DNA of 64,000 nucleotides. Origin: a virus. Where the stretch lies: positions 39,841-103,840 of the IMG/VR virus record IMGVR_UViG_3300021356_000797. One strand, 5' to 3'. The notes beneath the pieces were generated by a model that was given only the letters and a program-made list of their open reading frames with translations, did no database searches and was not told the origin of the DNA. Positions 1 to 11,100 of this stretch are shown piece by piece. The translations under genes were made by a program, and so were the position numbers. Position 1 is the first letter of the stretch; each line of letters starts with the position of its first letter.

Positions 1-2
1 GT

Positions 3-1196
3 TCATTACTGGACCGTGTAAGACAATCCCTCAAATGGAAAAAAACAGCTCAGCTTTGTGCTGACAGAATTGGCATTAGTGTAGAAGACTATCTTGCCTT
101 GAAATCCATAGTATCAGATGATGCTATCACTGACACAGGTGTACGCACTGGTGTTATGTCTGAGAATGTAAATCTTGAAGAAGGTTCTTCTAAGATTGAA
201 GCTATTTCAAGTACAGAACCTAAGACTCCCGAAGATATTATTGAGATCCTAGGAATTGATACTAATGAATGGAAACTATCACAGTATTGGAATAAACAAA
301 AGTCTGATCACTGGGTAGTATCTGCACTAGTTACAAAGCTGAAGCCTACAGAAGTAGATAACTTAGCTGAAGCGGTGAAGAACTATAGACCTACAAGCTA
401 TTCAGTAGTACATTGTCCCCGTATAGATATTAATAAAAATGATAGCTACTGCGGGGTTTTTAGTGTTCAAGATGTACACTTTGGTAAGGAGAATAACAAT
501 GACGTCATAGATAGATTTAGAGAAGCTATTACAGAAGTTGCATACAAGGCTTCTAAGGCTTACAATATGGACAAGCTATACTATGTGGTAGGTGGTGATT
601 TGTTAAACGCTGATACATTCTCTAAGACTACTACTAAGGGTACTCCCGTAGAGAATGATAAGGATCCTATTCAAGCTTATATTGAAGCCTTTGATGCAGT
701 AGTATGGTCTATTCATCAGCTTAAAGAAGTATGTACAGAACTAGTTGTTGTATATATTCCAGGTAACCATGATAGATTATCTTCTTGGCATCTGGCTCAT
801 GCACTAGAAAAGTCTGTTACTATTGAAGGTGTAACCTTTGATACAGAATACTCAGAGCGTAAGGTGCATTTATTTGGAGATAACTTTTTAGCATTTGAAC
901 ATGGTGATGTTAATACTTCTAACTCTGACAGAGTATATGCTGCAGAGTTCTCAGAAGAGTGGGGAGCTACTACTTATAGAACCTTATACACTGGTCACTA
1001 TCATCAGAAGAAGACTAGTGTATTTATTACTGAAAATGAAATCAATGGTTTCTCTGTAAAGATTATGCCTAGTCTTTCTAACTCAGACTATTGGCATTAT
1101 CACAACAAATTTGTAGGTAGTAAGAAGGCTGCAGTACTAGAAGTACATGAGCATATTAATGGGAAGGTTGCTGAGTTTTGTCATATAGCACGATAA
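3..1196 (+). CDS. Calcineurin-like metallophosphoesterase (5' end cut by window)
   Basis: The reading frame is open from base 3, so the true start lies left of the window; the TTG at 99 is only an in-frame codon. The sequence shows the ordered metal-binding motifs of the calcineurin-like phosphoesterase fold: DVH (471-479), GGDLLN (near 591-608), GNHDR (762-776) and GHYH (993-1004). The family hydrolyses phosphodiesters or phosphomonoesters with two metal ions, and SbcD/Mre11-type nucleases belong to it. The N-terminal part visible here is helical and basic, and could be a separate DNA-binding segment. The gene heads the visible late plus-strand block, just upstream of adaptor genes. The substrate is unknown; a role in DNA processing during packaging or ejection is a guess. 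Confidence 0.8.
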   Translation, partial: SLLDRVRQSLKWKKTAQLCADRIGISVEDYLALKSIVSDDAITDTGVRTGVMSENVNLEEGSSKIEAISSTEPKTPEDIIEILGIDTNEWKLSQYWNKQKSDHWVVSALVTKLKPTEVDNLAEAVKNYRPTSYSVVHCPRIDINKNDSYCGVFSVQDVHFGKENNNDVIDRFREAITEVAYKASKAYNMDKLYYVVGGDLLNADTFSKTTTKGTPVENDKDPIQAYIEAFDAVVWSIHQLKEVCTELVVVYIPGNHDRLSSWHLAHALEKSVTIEGVTFDTEYSERKVHLFGDNFLAFEHGDVNTSNSDRVYAAEFSEEWGATTYRTLYTGHYHQKKTSVFITENEINGFSVKIMPSLSNSDYWHYHNKFVGSKKAAVLEVHEHINGKVAEFCHIAR

Positions 1197-1222
1197 TCTC
1201 TTTGATTCTTGCTCTATTTTCA

Positions 1223-1238
1223 GTAAATTATAAGTAGG
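1223..1238 (+). promoter_or_regulatory. Candidate phage promoter element, copy 1
   Basis: GTAAATTATAAGTAGG, preceded by ATTTTCA, lies 21 bases before the ATG at 1244. It is the weakest of five plus-strand copies of a GTA-(T/A)-(A/T)-TT-(A/G)-TA element. It lies in the only gap between the first two genes. Confidence 0.35.
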
Positions 1239-1243
1239 TATCT

Positions 1244-1837
1244 ATGAGTAACAAACCGTATAAGGCACCTGATTTAAATGCCCCTAGATATAGGGAAAAA
1301 GTATTTAGTATATTAAACAGTAAACTGTTAGAAGAATTTAAAGAGAAGTATCCCCGCCACAAAGATCTAGACATAAAACAATTTAAAGATATGATCAATA
1401 CCTTTAATGAGAACGTCTGGAAAGAAGTAATAGAAAATAGAGACGGTGTAGAACTTCCTGATGGTATTGGATTTTTGTTTATAGCAAGCACGCCAGCTTC
1501 AAAACATAAAAACAATATAGATTTCAAGCAGTCAGCTGAGCTGGGTGTTACTGTACATAACAAGAACTGGGAGACAGATAACCGTCTAGCCAAGATTATG
1601 TATAGTAATTACCACGCCAAGTATAGGTTTGCCTTTAGAGAGATCTGGGGATTTCAAGCTGTAAGACAATTCAAGAGAACTGTTGCACAGACCTTTCCAG
1701 ATAACTATAACAGGTATGTTCATCTCACAGATACTAAAAGAGTCTCAGACATCTTTAACAAGACTATTGACCGTAACAAGGCCAAGAGAACGTTTGAGAA
1801 CTCTATAGATGAGTATAATGAGTTTGAACTAGATTAA
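1244..1837 (+). CDS. Putative IHF/HU-like structural-block protein
   Basis: 197 residues. A helix followed by GVELPDGIGFLFI (about residues 68-80) resembles the start of the beta arm of HU/IHF proteins, where a helix is followed by a G-V-x-L-x-G-x-G-x-F strand. IHF-like subunits are described in the structural block of crAss-like phages. The C-terminal half is basic (KYRF, VRQFKR, NKAKRTF), consistent with nucleic acid or capsid contact. The gene sits between the metallophosphoesterase and the adaptor genes and ends one base before the next ATG. A virion DNA-bending or head-tail role is inferred. The assignment rests on a short pattern and could be wrong; it may instead be a ring protein. Confidence 0.4.
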   Translation: MSNKPYKAPDLNAPRYREKVFSILNSKLLEEFKEKYPRHKDLDIKQFKDMINTFNENVWKEVIENRDGVELPDGIGFLFIASTPASKHKNNIDFKQSAELGVTVHNKNWETDNRLAKIMYSNYHAKYRFAFREIWGFQAVRQFKRTVAQTFPDNYNRYVHLTDTKRVSDIFNKTIDRNKAKRTFENSIDEYNEFELD

Positions 1838-1838
1838 T

Positions 1839-2510
1839 ATGGCAACCATTGGTGAAGTTGTTTCAAGAGTAAGAAACCAATTTAAAAGCTCAAGACAAGA
1901 TGCCTTCCTAACGGATAGATACATCTATAGTCTGATTATTAAATACACTACAGTTTATATGCGTAGACAAGATTCTACCAATAAGCTTATGAGATTCAAC
2001 AGTGTATTTAAAACCCTTCCTTTTGTAGAGCTCATTGAAGTAGATAAGGTTGAAGCACAGTGCTCAGGTATTAAGTCTGGGTGTACTATCAAACGTACTA
2101 AAGCTAAGCTTCCAAACTTTATGCAGGGTTACTGGGGACCTATTATTAGAACTGTGAGCTCTATTGATGGTGGTATTGAGCTACAACCTACCCAGCCTGG
2201 TACATATACTTCAATGACTAAGACAAGTAGTTTCAAGTATAACAGTACTAAATACTTTTGGTTTCTGAATGGTTACCTCTATCTACCTAATGTAGACTGG
2301 GATGCTATTAAGATTGAAGGAGTATTTGAAGATGATATTACTAAATGGAACTGTGACCCAGAGGATGATTGTCTTATTAGACAGGAACAAGAGTTTAATG
2401 TTCCTGACTTTTTGTTTGCAGAAATAGAAACCCAAGTTATGAATGCATTGCTAGGAGCTGCTAGAGTACCTAGTGATGGTAAGCATGATAATCAAAATAT
2501 CTCTAGATAA
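1839..2510 (+). CDS. Head-tail adaptor / ring protein (P22 gp4-like stabilisation type, tentative)
   Basis: 223 residues. The N-terminal helix pair (TIGEVVSRVRNQFKS, then a YIYSLIIKYTTVYMRRQD segment) followed by beta-rich sequence is typical of gp4/gp11-type connector proteins, whose N-terminal helices dock on the portal. Crassvirales genomes carry such a tail stabilisation protein directly before the tail tube gene, as here. The stop TAA overlaps the ATG of the next gene by one base (TAATG), implying translational coupling. No enzymatic motif is present. The exact ring position cannot be told from sequence alone. Confidence 0.5.
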   Translation: MATIGEVVSRVRNQFKSSRQDAFLTDRYIYSLIIKYTTVYMRRQDSTNKLMRFNSVFKTLPFVELIEVDKVEAQCSGIKSGCTIKRTKAKLPNFMQGYWGPIIRTVSSIDGGIELQPTQPGTYTSMTKTSSFKYNSTKYFWFLNGYLYLPNVDWDAIKIEGVFEDDITKWNCDPEDDCLIRQEQEFNVPDFLFAEIETQVMNALLGAARVPSDGKHDNQNISR

Positions 2511-3373
2511 TGGCAGATCTAATTAAATACAGAACGTTTGATCAACTCTTAGAAGATGTTAGCGTTGATTTCTCTGCGTATGCTTTAGAAGGTATGATAG
2601 AGCCTCAGCAGCTTATTAAGGTTGCTATGAAGGTAAACTTTGATTTGGGTTTACGTATTCAGAGAACTAAGCAGGTAATTCTAGAAGTAGAAAAAGGTAA
2701 AGTAAAACTACCTTCAGATTACTACTCTCTCAACTTTGCTTACATGACCGGCACATACAGAGTAGAAACTCAAATGCCATCAGGAACTGTTATTGAAGAT
2801 ACTATACTAGATGCTAGTAAAGTACAATTGGATGAGAACGGTTGTCCTGTAGATGGTAGTGTATGTGTAAATGATTGTGGAGACTATTACCAACTTATTC
2901 AAAAGAGTAAGACAGATGTTAAAATCTATGAGACTTTTGGTAAGATACGGGCAGTAGGTCAGGGAGTTATGGAAAGCTGCCCTAATGGACGGTGGACTAC
3001 AGAAGAAAACATTATGGAGATTCGTGATGGATTTATCTATACCAATTTTACATCTGGTAAGATTTATCTAAACTATCAATCTCAAATGGAAAATATTCAT
3101 GGTGAGCTTTTAGTAATGGATCATCCATTGGTTAATGAATACTATGAGTATGCTTTGAAGCAACGTATTCTAGAGAATATGATTTTTGCAGGTGAGCAAG
3201 TATCTCAACAACTTAATTTGATTGAGGTACGTTTACGTGCTGCAAGAAACAATGCTTTATCATTTGTCAATACTCCAAACTATGCAGAGCTGCAGAAGAT
3301 TTGGAAGATGAATAGAAAAGCACAGTATGACAAGTATGTCAACATGTTTAAGAGTACACCAACCATAAGGTAA
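2510..3373 (+). CDS. Tail tubular / ring protein (T7 gp11-like, tentative)
   Basis: 287 residues. The N-terminal half has helix-strand elements with KVKLPSDYYSLNFAYM (about residues 62-77), a common motif of tail tubular protein A-type adaptors. The C-terminal third is helical (EYYEYALKQRILENMIF, then QLNLIEVRLRAARNNAL). It follows the smaller adaptor with a one-base overlap and precedes the muzzle gene by one base, the conserved order adaptor-tube-nozzle in podoviruses. It would form a ring between portal and muzzle. It has several cysteines (GCPVDGSVCVNDCGDYY), which could bind metal or be structural. Family assignment is from order and pattern. Confidence 0.5.
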   Translation: MADLIKYRTFDQLLEDVSVDFSAYALEGMIEPQQLIKVAMKVNFDLGLRIQRTKQVILEVEKGKVKLPSDYYSLNFAYMTGTYRVETQMPSGTVIEDTILDASKVQLDENGCPVDGSVCVNDCGDYYQLIQKSKTDVKIYETFGKIRAVGQGVMESCPNGRWTTEENIMEIRDGFIYTNFTSGKIYLNYQSQMENIHGELLVMDHPLVNEYYEYALKQRILENMIFAGEQVSQQLNLIEVRLRAARNNALSFVNTPNYAELQKIWKMNRKAQYDKYVNMFKSTPTIR

Positions 3374-3374
3374 G

Positions 3375-6300
3375 ATGGCAAAGAAGAAGACTACTTCACA
3401 AGCAGCTAATGCTGCTATGCAGATACATACAGACTCTTTTGTAAAAGGGATGGTACAAGATGTCAATGAATCTTTTCAGACAGCTGGTACGTGGCCGCAT
3501 GCAAGAAACGCAGTAAATAATTCTACAGAAGGAGATGTTGGTACATTAGAAAATGAAGCATCTACTAAGCTCTGTGTTGAAGTCCCTTATGATGTAATTG
3601 GACAGATCCACCTATATGATGATAAGTGGGCAATCTTTACTACTGATGATATCAATAGTGAGATTGGTATGTTTGATGAAAGCCAGTGTTCTTATACTAA
3701 GATTGTCAATGATTCAGTACTAGCTTTTGATAGAAACCATTTAATTAAAGGTGCTGCTAAAGAAAACTATGATTGTACTTGGCAATTGTACTGGGATGAT
3801 GGTAAGAACCCATCAAGAACTTTAAATATTGACGACATCCCTTACAAAGTTACTAAGACTGTAGTGGATGATTGTGTAGTAGAAACTCCTACTGATAAGT
3901 TAGATGAAGACCAGATCCGTTTAGCAAGACTAATGGACACTCCTTGTATTACTATAGAGCAGGGAGAAGTGGGTACACTACTTAATGGTACTTACCAAGT
4001 ATATATTGCTTACTCTGTAAATGGTACAAGAGTTAGTGATTACATGGCAGCTTCTAATTTACAATCTATATTCTTTCATGAGAATAGTGTAGGATCTATT
4101 GAAGTTAATATTGAGGGTTTAGATACAGAACGTTTTGATGAGTTTGAGCTTGCTGTTGTAACCTATATTAATCAGCAGACAAGTGCTTCTACATTTGGTT
4201 ATTATTCTACACAAACAAAGCGTATAACTATTGACAGTATAGATCAGCGTTTAGTAGCTATTCCATTAAGCATGCTTCTTTTACGTAAGCCTGCTTATGA
4301 AAAGTCTGATGCTATGTACACTGTTACCAACTACTTGTTGAGAGTTGGTGTATCAGATAAGTTTGATTTTAACTACCAACCTTTAGCTAATAAGATTAAA
4401 GCTAACTGGGTTGCTGTAGAGTATGATGCAGACTATTACAGAGATGGTGGTAGCAATACTGGCTATATGCGTGATGAGCAGTATGCATTCTTTATTAGAT
4501 GGATTTACAATACTGGAGAGAAGTCTAGCTCATATCACATTCCTGGTAGACAAGCTTTCTCAGGAGATAGACAGCTTTTAGCTCCAGATGGTACAGAGAT
4601 TTGGGGAGATACCCTACAAGAGAAGTGGAGTGTATATAACACAGCTACAGTAACTAGCATTCAAACTGAAAACTTACCAGACGGTGGTAAAGTAGTTAAA
4701 AGAGGTAAGATGGGTTACTGGGAGTCTAGTGAAAGATATCCTGATAATAAGCCCGTGATATGGGAAGATCTTTGTGGTAAACCTATACGTCACCATAAGA
4801 TGCCAGATGATTGTATTATTCCTAGACATAATGAGGGTGGTACAAAAATTAACGTATTAGGTGTAGAGTTTACTAATATCAAACCCCCAGTAGATAATGA
4901 TGGTAATCTAATTCCTGGTATTGTAGGTTATGAGATTCTTAGAGGATCTAGAAAAGGTAATAAGTCTATTATTGCTAAGGGTCTTCTTAACAATATGTTT
5001 GAGTACAGTATTCCAGGTAAAGATGGAATTACAGGAATGTATCCTAACTATCCATTTAATGATCTTAGACCTGACCCATATCTGACAAAATACTTTCCTG
5101 AAGATGGTAGATTAAATCAAGTAAAACGTAATAAGAATAATGAATTTGCAATAGACACCTATAGCAAACGTCATTTTACATTTCATTCTCCTGATACACA
5201 GTTTAAGCATCCGTTCTTATCAGGATCAGAACTACGTATATATGGAGATGCTGTAGGTTCTTCTGAGGGTCAGTTTATAGATCCTTACAAACATCCTGAG
5301 CACAAGATGTTAGGAGATAGTGTAATGCTTATTGCAGTTCTATTAGGTTTAGGAAATGTTATTAGAGGTATGTCTGGAGAGACTACACGAAAAGTTACTT
5401 TTCCTAAAGTTGCAGGAGGAAACATTACAGGTGCTGCTGGAGCTGCTGCAGGGATAGCGGCAGCTATAACTGAAGGAGGTTTACAAGCAACTGGTGTAAA
5501 CTTTTTAACTAAAATAACAAGTAGTGATGCAGCTTCTAAATTATTAAAATATGGAGCTAGTGTTGCTTTTGGAGGCGAATATGAAGAAACAACTACAGGT
5601 TCTTCATATAGTGAGTTACCTCCATTTTTAAAATTATTTTCAATTGTACCAGCCTTCTTAACATTTACTCAGATAGGTACAGATCAAGCATTAGATCTTA
5701 TTTATAATATGCTTGGTTATAAACAATATGCTTTGCAACACATTGCACACGGTAAGTATGATAAGTTTGTATGTACTACATCTGGTAATAAAAGAAGAAA
5801 ACTTGATAAAGGTATTTACCTAAAGAATCAAAACTATTCATTTGATACAGATAGAAGTATTAATAACTTTATGCGTAGCAGAACTGTTGCGCTAGAGGTA
5901 GCTAAAAATATTGCAGATCCTATTACTCCAGATACTAGTAAGTATACATTGGGTAGTAGACAGTTTTGGGATTTAGATCTTAAGGATGTAAAGGATGAGG
6001 TTTTTAATTCAACTATTTCGTCTAAGTATGTTGGAATTAAGATTCAGAATGAAAATCAATACGGTCAGTTAGATAGTATTGCTCAATCTTTAACATCATG
6101 TGCCCAGATTTTACCAAGTGTATATGGTGTAAATAGTGAGTTTAAAACTCCTGTTCTATTTGGAGGAGATATTTACATTACTAGATACACTGAGAAGAAT
6201 ACAATGTTCTTTTTTAATGATTGGTTGGCAGGTAAAGAATTTCAAGATGGTGAGGAATATGATTACCGTCAACACATTAATGTACCGTATCCTAGATACT

Positions 6301-8162
6301 ATGCTAACACTCAGAGATATAGATTTGATAATTTTGTAGAAGGGTTAAGCCAAAGTTTATTTAGTCTTACAGGTATTAAAAATTTACTTACAGGATTTCA
6401 AAAAGAAGATGACGTACAAGATCAAATTGACACGTTACCTTCTGACTTTCATAACTTAGATAGAAAGACCTCCCCTAATGGTTTATTTAGAGCTAAGGGT
6501 TGGTTCTATCTTTTTAACTCAGGTGTTAAAGATTTCTTTGTAGAATCAGAAATTAACTGTGGCTACAGAGATCATGATGATAAGCCTACTACGCGTCACT
6601 ATGACGACAGAGAATACACAGACTTACAACGTATCTTCCGTGCAGATGAGATCACTGCGGGTAACCACTTTAAGTATGACTTCTCTCTATCAGCTGGATA
6701 TTACTTTACTACAAATGTTACTATGGGTAATATTCAGACTAGAGATTATGATCCTGAAATATCAGAGACATGTCATACATACTACCCTAACAGATTGATA
6801 TACTCTCTGCCACAAGAGCAAACTCTTAAAGTTGATAACTGGAGGACCTTCCTGGTAAACAATTATCAAGATTTTAAGAGCCCCCTTACAGCAGTTAAAC
6901 CTATTGGTGACGCTGGTGCATTAATCATGCTGCGTAGAGAATCTCCTATGTTCTTTGCTGGTAATGATACCATTCAATCTACAGATGGATTAGAGATTAC
7001 TATTGGAGACGGAGGACTATTTGATTCACGTCAAAAGATTAGAAACGTAGTTAACACTGATGCATCTTATGAGTATGGTAGCTGTCAAAACAGATTAGCT
7101 ATTAGTGCTACTCCTGCTGGTATCTTCTATGTATCACAGAACCAAGGTAAAATCTTTGCGTATTCTAATACGCTTAAAGACTTAACTGGTGCTGGAATGA
7201 AGTGGTGGTTTGCTAAGTATCTACCATATCAGATTAAAGAAGACTTCCCTGAGTTTGATCTTGTAGATAACTCTGTAAATGGTGTAGCGGTTTCTACTAT
7301 CTATGATAACAGAAATGCAATCTTATATATTACTAAAAAGGATTACAAGCTACGTTCTGAGTATAAGGGTAAAGTAGAATGGATTGAGAATAATATCTTC
7401 TCTGTAGGCAATGCAAGAGTAGAGCTTGGGGATAGTAGATTCTTTGAAGATGCTAGCTGGACTATTAGCTATGACGTTAAGTCTGGTGCATGGATCTCAT
7501 TCCATGACTGGCATCCTGATGTATTGCTACCAGGTAAGAATCTATTCATGAGTGTTAAGGATAAGAAGATCTGGAAGCACAATAATAGATGTGATAGCTT
7601 CTGTAACTTCTACGGTAAAGACTATCCATTTGAAGTAGAACAGATTATCAACACTGGTCAAATGGTTTCTACTATTAGAAGCTTTGAGTACCAGTTAGAA
7701 TGTTACCAATACAAGGAGAACTGTAAAGATGAGTTCCATATCCTAGATGCAAACTTTGACAGAGCTGTAGTATATAACTCTGAGCAAGTATCAGGTATGC
7801 TTAATCTAAATATTTCTCCTAAGAATGACCCTCAAGGAATTTTAGGCTATCCTAAAATAAATGTTGCAAGTATTGATATCTTGTATAGCAAAGAAGAAAA
7901 TAAATACAGATTCAACCAGTTCTGGGATATTACTAAAGATAGAGGTGAGTTTAGTAATGTGACTCGTAATGTATGGGATACACAACCTAACGGTTACATT
8001 AGAACTCTTAACAACTTCAATCTAGACTACACTAAAGATGCACATGAGCATAAAAAGTTCCGTCACTATAATAACAGATTGTTCTTGAAAAAGAATGTAT
8101 CAGGAAGAACTAAGATGAGACTGAGGTTAACCAACGCTAAGCTAAATATTTCCCATAGATAA
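3375..8162 (+). CDS. Muzzle / tail nozzle protein
   Basis: 1595 residues. The N-terminus has DSFVKGMVQDVNESFQ and TWPHARNAVNN, the opening of T7 gp12-like tail tubular protein B and crAss-like muzzle proteins, which build the distal beta-propeller nozzle of the short tail. Length and position after the ring genes agree. Near residues 640-710 is an unusual hydrophobic, Gly/Ala-rich stretch (GNITGAAGAAAGIAAA) that could form an internal plug or membrane-active loop. The rest is beta-rich with many Tyr, Asp and Asn and no enzymatic motif. The gene is coupled to the next by TAATG. The role in DNA ejection is inferred from the family. Confidence 0.7.
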   Translation: MAKKKTTSQAANAAMQIHTDSFVKGMVQDVNESFQTAGTWPHARNAVNNSTEGDVGTLENEASTKLCVEVPYDVIGQIHLYDDKWAIFTTDDINSEIGMFDESQCSYTKIVNDSVLAFDRNHLIKGAAKENYDCTWQLYWDDGKNPSRTLNIDDIPYKVTKTVVDDCVVETPTDKLDEDQIRLARLMDTPCITIEQGEVGTLLNGTYQVYIAYSVNGTRVSDYMAASNLQSIFFHENSVGSIEVNIEGLDTERFDEFELAVVTYINQQTSASTFGYYSTQTKRITIDSIDQRLVAIPLSMLLLRKPAYEKSDAMYTVTNYLLRVGVSDKFDFNYQPLANKIKANWVAVEYDADYYRDGGSNTGYMRDEQYAFFIRWIYNTGEKSSSYHIPGRQAFSGDRQLLAPDGTEIWGDTLQEKWSVYNTATVTSIQTENLPDGGKVVKRGKMGYWESSERYPDNKPVIWEDLCGKPIRHHKMPDDCIIPRHNEGGTKINVLGVEFTNIKPPVDNDGNLIPGIVGYEILRGSRKGNKSIIAKGLLNNMFEYSIPGKDGITGMYPNYPFNDLRPDPYLTKYFPEDGRLNQVKRNKNNEFAIDTYSKRHFTFHSPDTQFKHPFLSGSELRIYGDAVGSSEGQFIDPYKHPEHKMLGDSVMLIAVLLGLGNVIRGMSGETTRKVTFPKVAGGNITGAAGAAAGIAAAITEGGLQATGVNFLTKITSSDAASKLLKYGASVAFGGEYEETTTGSSYSELPPFLKLFSIVPAFLTFTQIGTDQALDLIYNMLGYKQYALQHIAHGKYDKFVCTTSGNKRRKLDKGIYLKNQNYSFDTDRSINNFMRSRTVALEVAKNIADPITPDTSKYTLGSRQFWDLDLKDVKDEVFNSTISSKYVGIKIQNENQYGQLDSIAQSLTSCAQILPSVYGVNSEFKTPVLFGGDIYITRYTEKNTMFFFNDWLAGKEFQDGEEYDYRQHINVPYPRYYANTQRYRFDNFVEGLSQSLFSLTGIKNLLTGFQKEDDVQDQIDTLPSDFHNLDRKTSPNGLFRAKGWFYLFNSGVKDFFVESEINCGYRDHDDKPTTRHYDDREYTDLQRIFRADEITAGNHFKYDFSLSAGYYFTTNVTMGNIQTRDYDPEISETCHTYYPNRLIYSLPQEQTLKVDNWRTFLVNNYQDFKSPLTAVKPIGDAGALIMLRRESPMFFAGNDTIQSTDGLEITIGDGGLFDSRQKIRNVVNTDASYEYGSCQNRLAISATPAGIFYVSQNQGKIFAYSNTLKDLTGAGMKWWFAKYLPYQIKEDFPEFDLVDNSVNGVAVSTIYDNRNAILYITKKDYKLRSEYKGKVEWIENNIFSVGNARVELGDSRFFEDASWTISYDVKSGAWISFHDWHPDVLLPGKNLFMSVKDKKIWKHNNRCDSFCNFYGKDYPFEVEQIINTGQMVSTIRSFEYQLECYQYKENCKDEFHILDANFDRAVVYNSEQVSGMLNLNISPKNDPQGILGYPKINVASIDILYSKEENKYRFNQFWDITKDRGEFSNVTRNVWDTQPNGYIRTLNNFNLDYTKDAHEHKKFRHYNNRLFLKKNVSGRTKMRLRLTNAKLNISHR

Positions 8163-11100
8163 TGAAAGGCCGGATTACTAAAACAGGGTATAGAAGAAAT
8201 TCACCAGACGTGAATAATGACTTTAATATTATTCCTAGTAATAGGATTAGTATGAAAGGCGTAGACTTTCCTGTGTTGGGTATTGATAACTTGGGCAATA
8301 CTCAATTAATGCATCCCGGAGGAGAGTATGAATATCAAGGAGATTATGTCACAGAGCTCCCTATGTATGGTTCTGGTGGCCTCACTCAGTGGTTTGCAGA
8401 GGAATGGGTGGACATTAAGACTGGTAAAAAATGTGGTAGATCTGGAAAAGACAAAAAGGGAAGACCTTACCCAGCGTGTAGACCAAGCAAAAGAGTAAAC
8501 AAGACAACACCTAAGACAGCTTCTGAGTTATCTGCAGCTGAGAAAGCTAAGTTTAAAAGAAAGAAGAAGTCAGGTAAACGTATTGATTATAATCATAAGC
8601 GTGCTCAAGAAGGTACTGAAGTCCCATTAAATCGTAGTGAAGTATTTAACATTCCTAGAACTCTTAGATATGAAAATGGTAATATGGTTCTTCAAGATAA
8701 ACCTGTCTGGGACGGAATGCTTGACGAAGTTACTATTACTCCTTATACTCAATCTGAAATTGCATTTCAGGAACTAATGAATAATAAAGCAACTGGAGGT
8801 TTAGAGCCTGTATATCCTGTATTTGAGGTGCTTAGTGCAGGTATAAAAACTCCTTTTACAGCAAGTGCTAAAGCTTTACAAACTGGCGTTAGAAAAGCTC
8901 CTTCTGTAATTAACCCTAGATATTTTAAACCTAACTCTAACATGTACTATAGAGGTATAGGTAAAAAAGGTATGGAAGATGCTTTACAGTCGGGGTTGTT
9001 TAGAGCTAAACCTGCTGATCAAATTCCTGCACGCATGGTAGATTTAGGATCTGTGGGTAAAGTAGACATGGCTAAACGTTTTAATAAGACTTACTATAGT
9101 CCTCGTTTTAATATTGCAGATCAATATGGTGCAGGATATATAGCAGAGGTACCTAAAGATGCAGCTAAGTTTAGCAAACGTTATAAAAACACTGACTGGA
9201 GCATGTCTACTAGAGAACAGATTCCAGTTAGTAAAGGCCGTATACTAGAAAAAAATTGGTGGTCTGGTTATAAACCAGTTAAAAAATACGGAGGTTCACT
9301 ACCTAAAGCTCAGGAAGGTAATAGTGAAGCACCATTAAACCGTGGTGAAATATTTAATATTCCTAGGACAATGGGATATGAAGATGGTAAAATGGTTGTT
9401 CAAGACAAACCTATCTGGGATGGTATGCTTGACGAGGTTACTATTACACCTTATACGCAAGGTAATATTTTATCTGAGTATATGATGAATAACAAAGCTA
9501 CAGGAGGATTAGAACCAGTATACCCTGTTTTTGATTTAATGACTTTAGGTTTAAAAGCTCCTGCAACAGCTGGGGTTAAAGCTATACAAGCGGGTATTAA
9601 AAAAGCACCTTCTAAATTAAACCCTAAGTATTATAATCCTAATATGTATGCAAAAGGGAATCCAAACGTTATGTATAGACAGGTTGGAAAAGATGCTTAT
9701 CAGGATTTTGCAAATAGTGGATTTGTGAGAACTAAAGCTGAAATTACAGATAATCCTATATTAGGGTTACTTGAGACACAAAAAGAAATAAAAGATGTTC
9801 TACGTTATAATAAAGAGTATAGACCATCTCAATATAGACACGCTACAGACTTTAGAGCTCCTTTTTTTAGCAGAGGTAAAACAACTACAATAAAAGATGG
9901 GGGTGCTGATTACTTGATTCAAACTCGTCCTGATAAAGTTGGACCTAATAATTTTTATAGTGCACAGTGGAATATTCTTCATGGAGATCAGCCGCCCGTT
10001 GTAGGTGGGTTTGGAATAATGGATCCTATGTACAGAGCTGCGGATAACTTTGATGTATTTAAGAAAAGTTGGTGGCATGGTTATAAACCGGTTAAACAAT
10101 TAGGAGGATCTTTAACCAAATATCAAGTACAAGGAGAAGTATTTCCTACAATGCTTGATGAAGTAACTGTTATTGATAAAGGAGCGCCTTCTGCATTTGG
10201 TAAAGGAAGTTCAGATAGAATGGGTACTACCTATACTATTCCAATGAATATAAAAAATGCTAGAGGGTATAGTCAAAATGGAATGCGTGTTTTATTTGAC
10301 AGCCCTGGTAAATTAGCAAAAGATGCTCAAAAGGAATTTAGATCTCAATTTGGTTTTAATGCTAATAAGTTAAAGAAGAATTTTAAAAACATATTTAGTC
10401 AAGACTTTATAACTCTTGGAGATGATCAGACTTTTCAAAATGCAGCTTATGCTGGCCCCATGAGTTTAAGTAATTCTTATTTTATTAATGAGTCAGATAA
10501 TATTATTGAGCCAAGAACTATTAGCAGGAGTAATACAAAAGTTACTACTAACCTTATTAATAATGATAGATCTGCTTTACTTGCAGATATGGCAAGACCT
10601 GGTACTAAAGCAGACTTTTTTAATTTATTTCAACAACGTGAAGGTTTTAGACCTTATTTAGAGGCTAAGGTTAGTAATGGTAAAGTGTATGATGCTAAAC
10701 TTGGTGAGGAAGATGTTACATCCAGAAGTCCTTTTGAATCTAATATGATTAACTATCTAGGTAGTGATGCATATTTTGAAAGACTTGCTGGCACTCAATA
10801 TAATAATGAGATAGATGTTAATAAATGGTCTACAGATAAAGACTATAGAAAATCTTATGCAGAACGTTTAAAAGCAGATAAACCAGAATTCCTTAAAAAT
10901 TATTATGAAGGTCTTTCAAAAACTCTTGCAAATCCTATAGTTGCTGAAATAGATCACAATCTTGGATCATATGCTAGTGCAGGAACACATAACCATGGAA
11001 CTTTAACAGGACAAAATGTTATAGATTACAACCCTTATAACTTTAATAATGCCTTTGGAGGAGCAGAGAAAAGAAAAGAAGCCTTGATAAAAGAGTTAGA

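Noticed and set aside
1228-1593. 121-residue minus-strand ORF
   Set aside because: Antisense to the 197-aa gene within a one-directional block; composition is typical of a shadow frame.
9800-10099. 99-residue minus-strand ORF inside the 1511-aa gene
   Set aside because: Shadow of a duplicated coding module; no start context and no recognisable domain.
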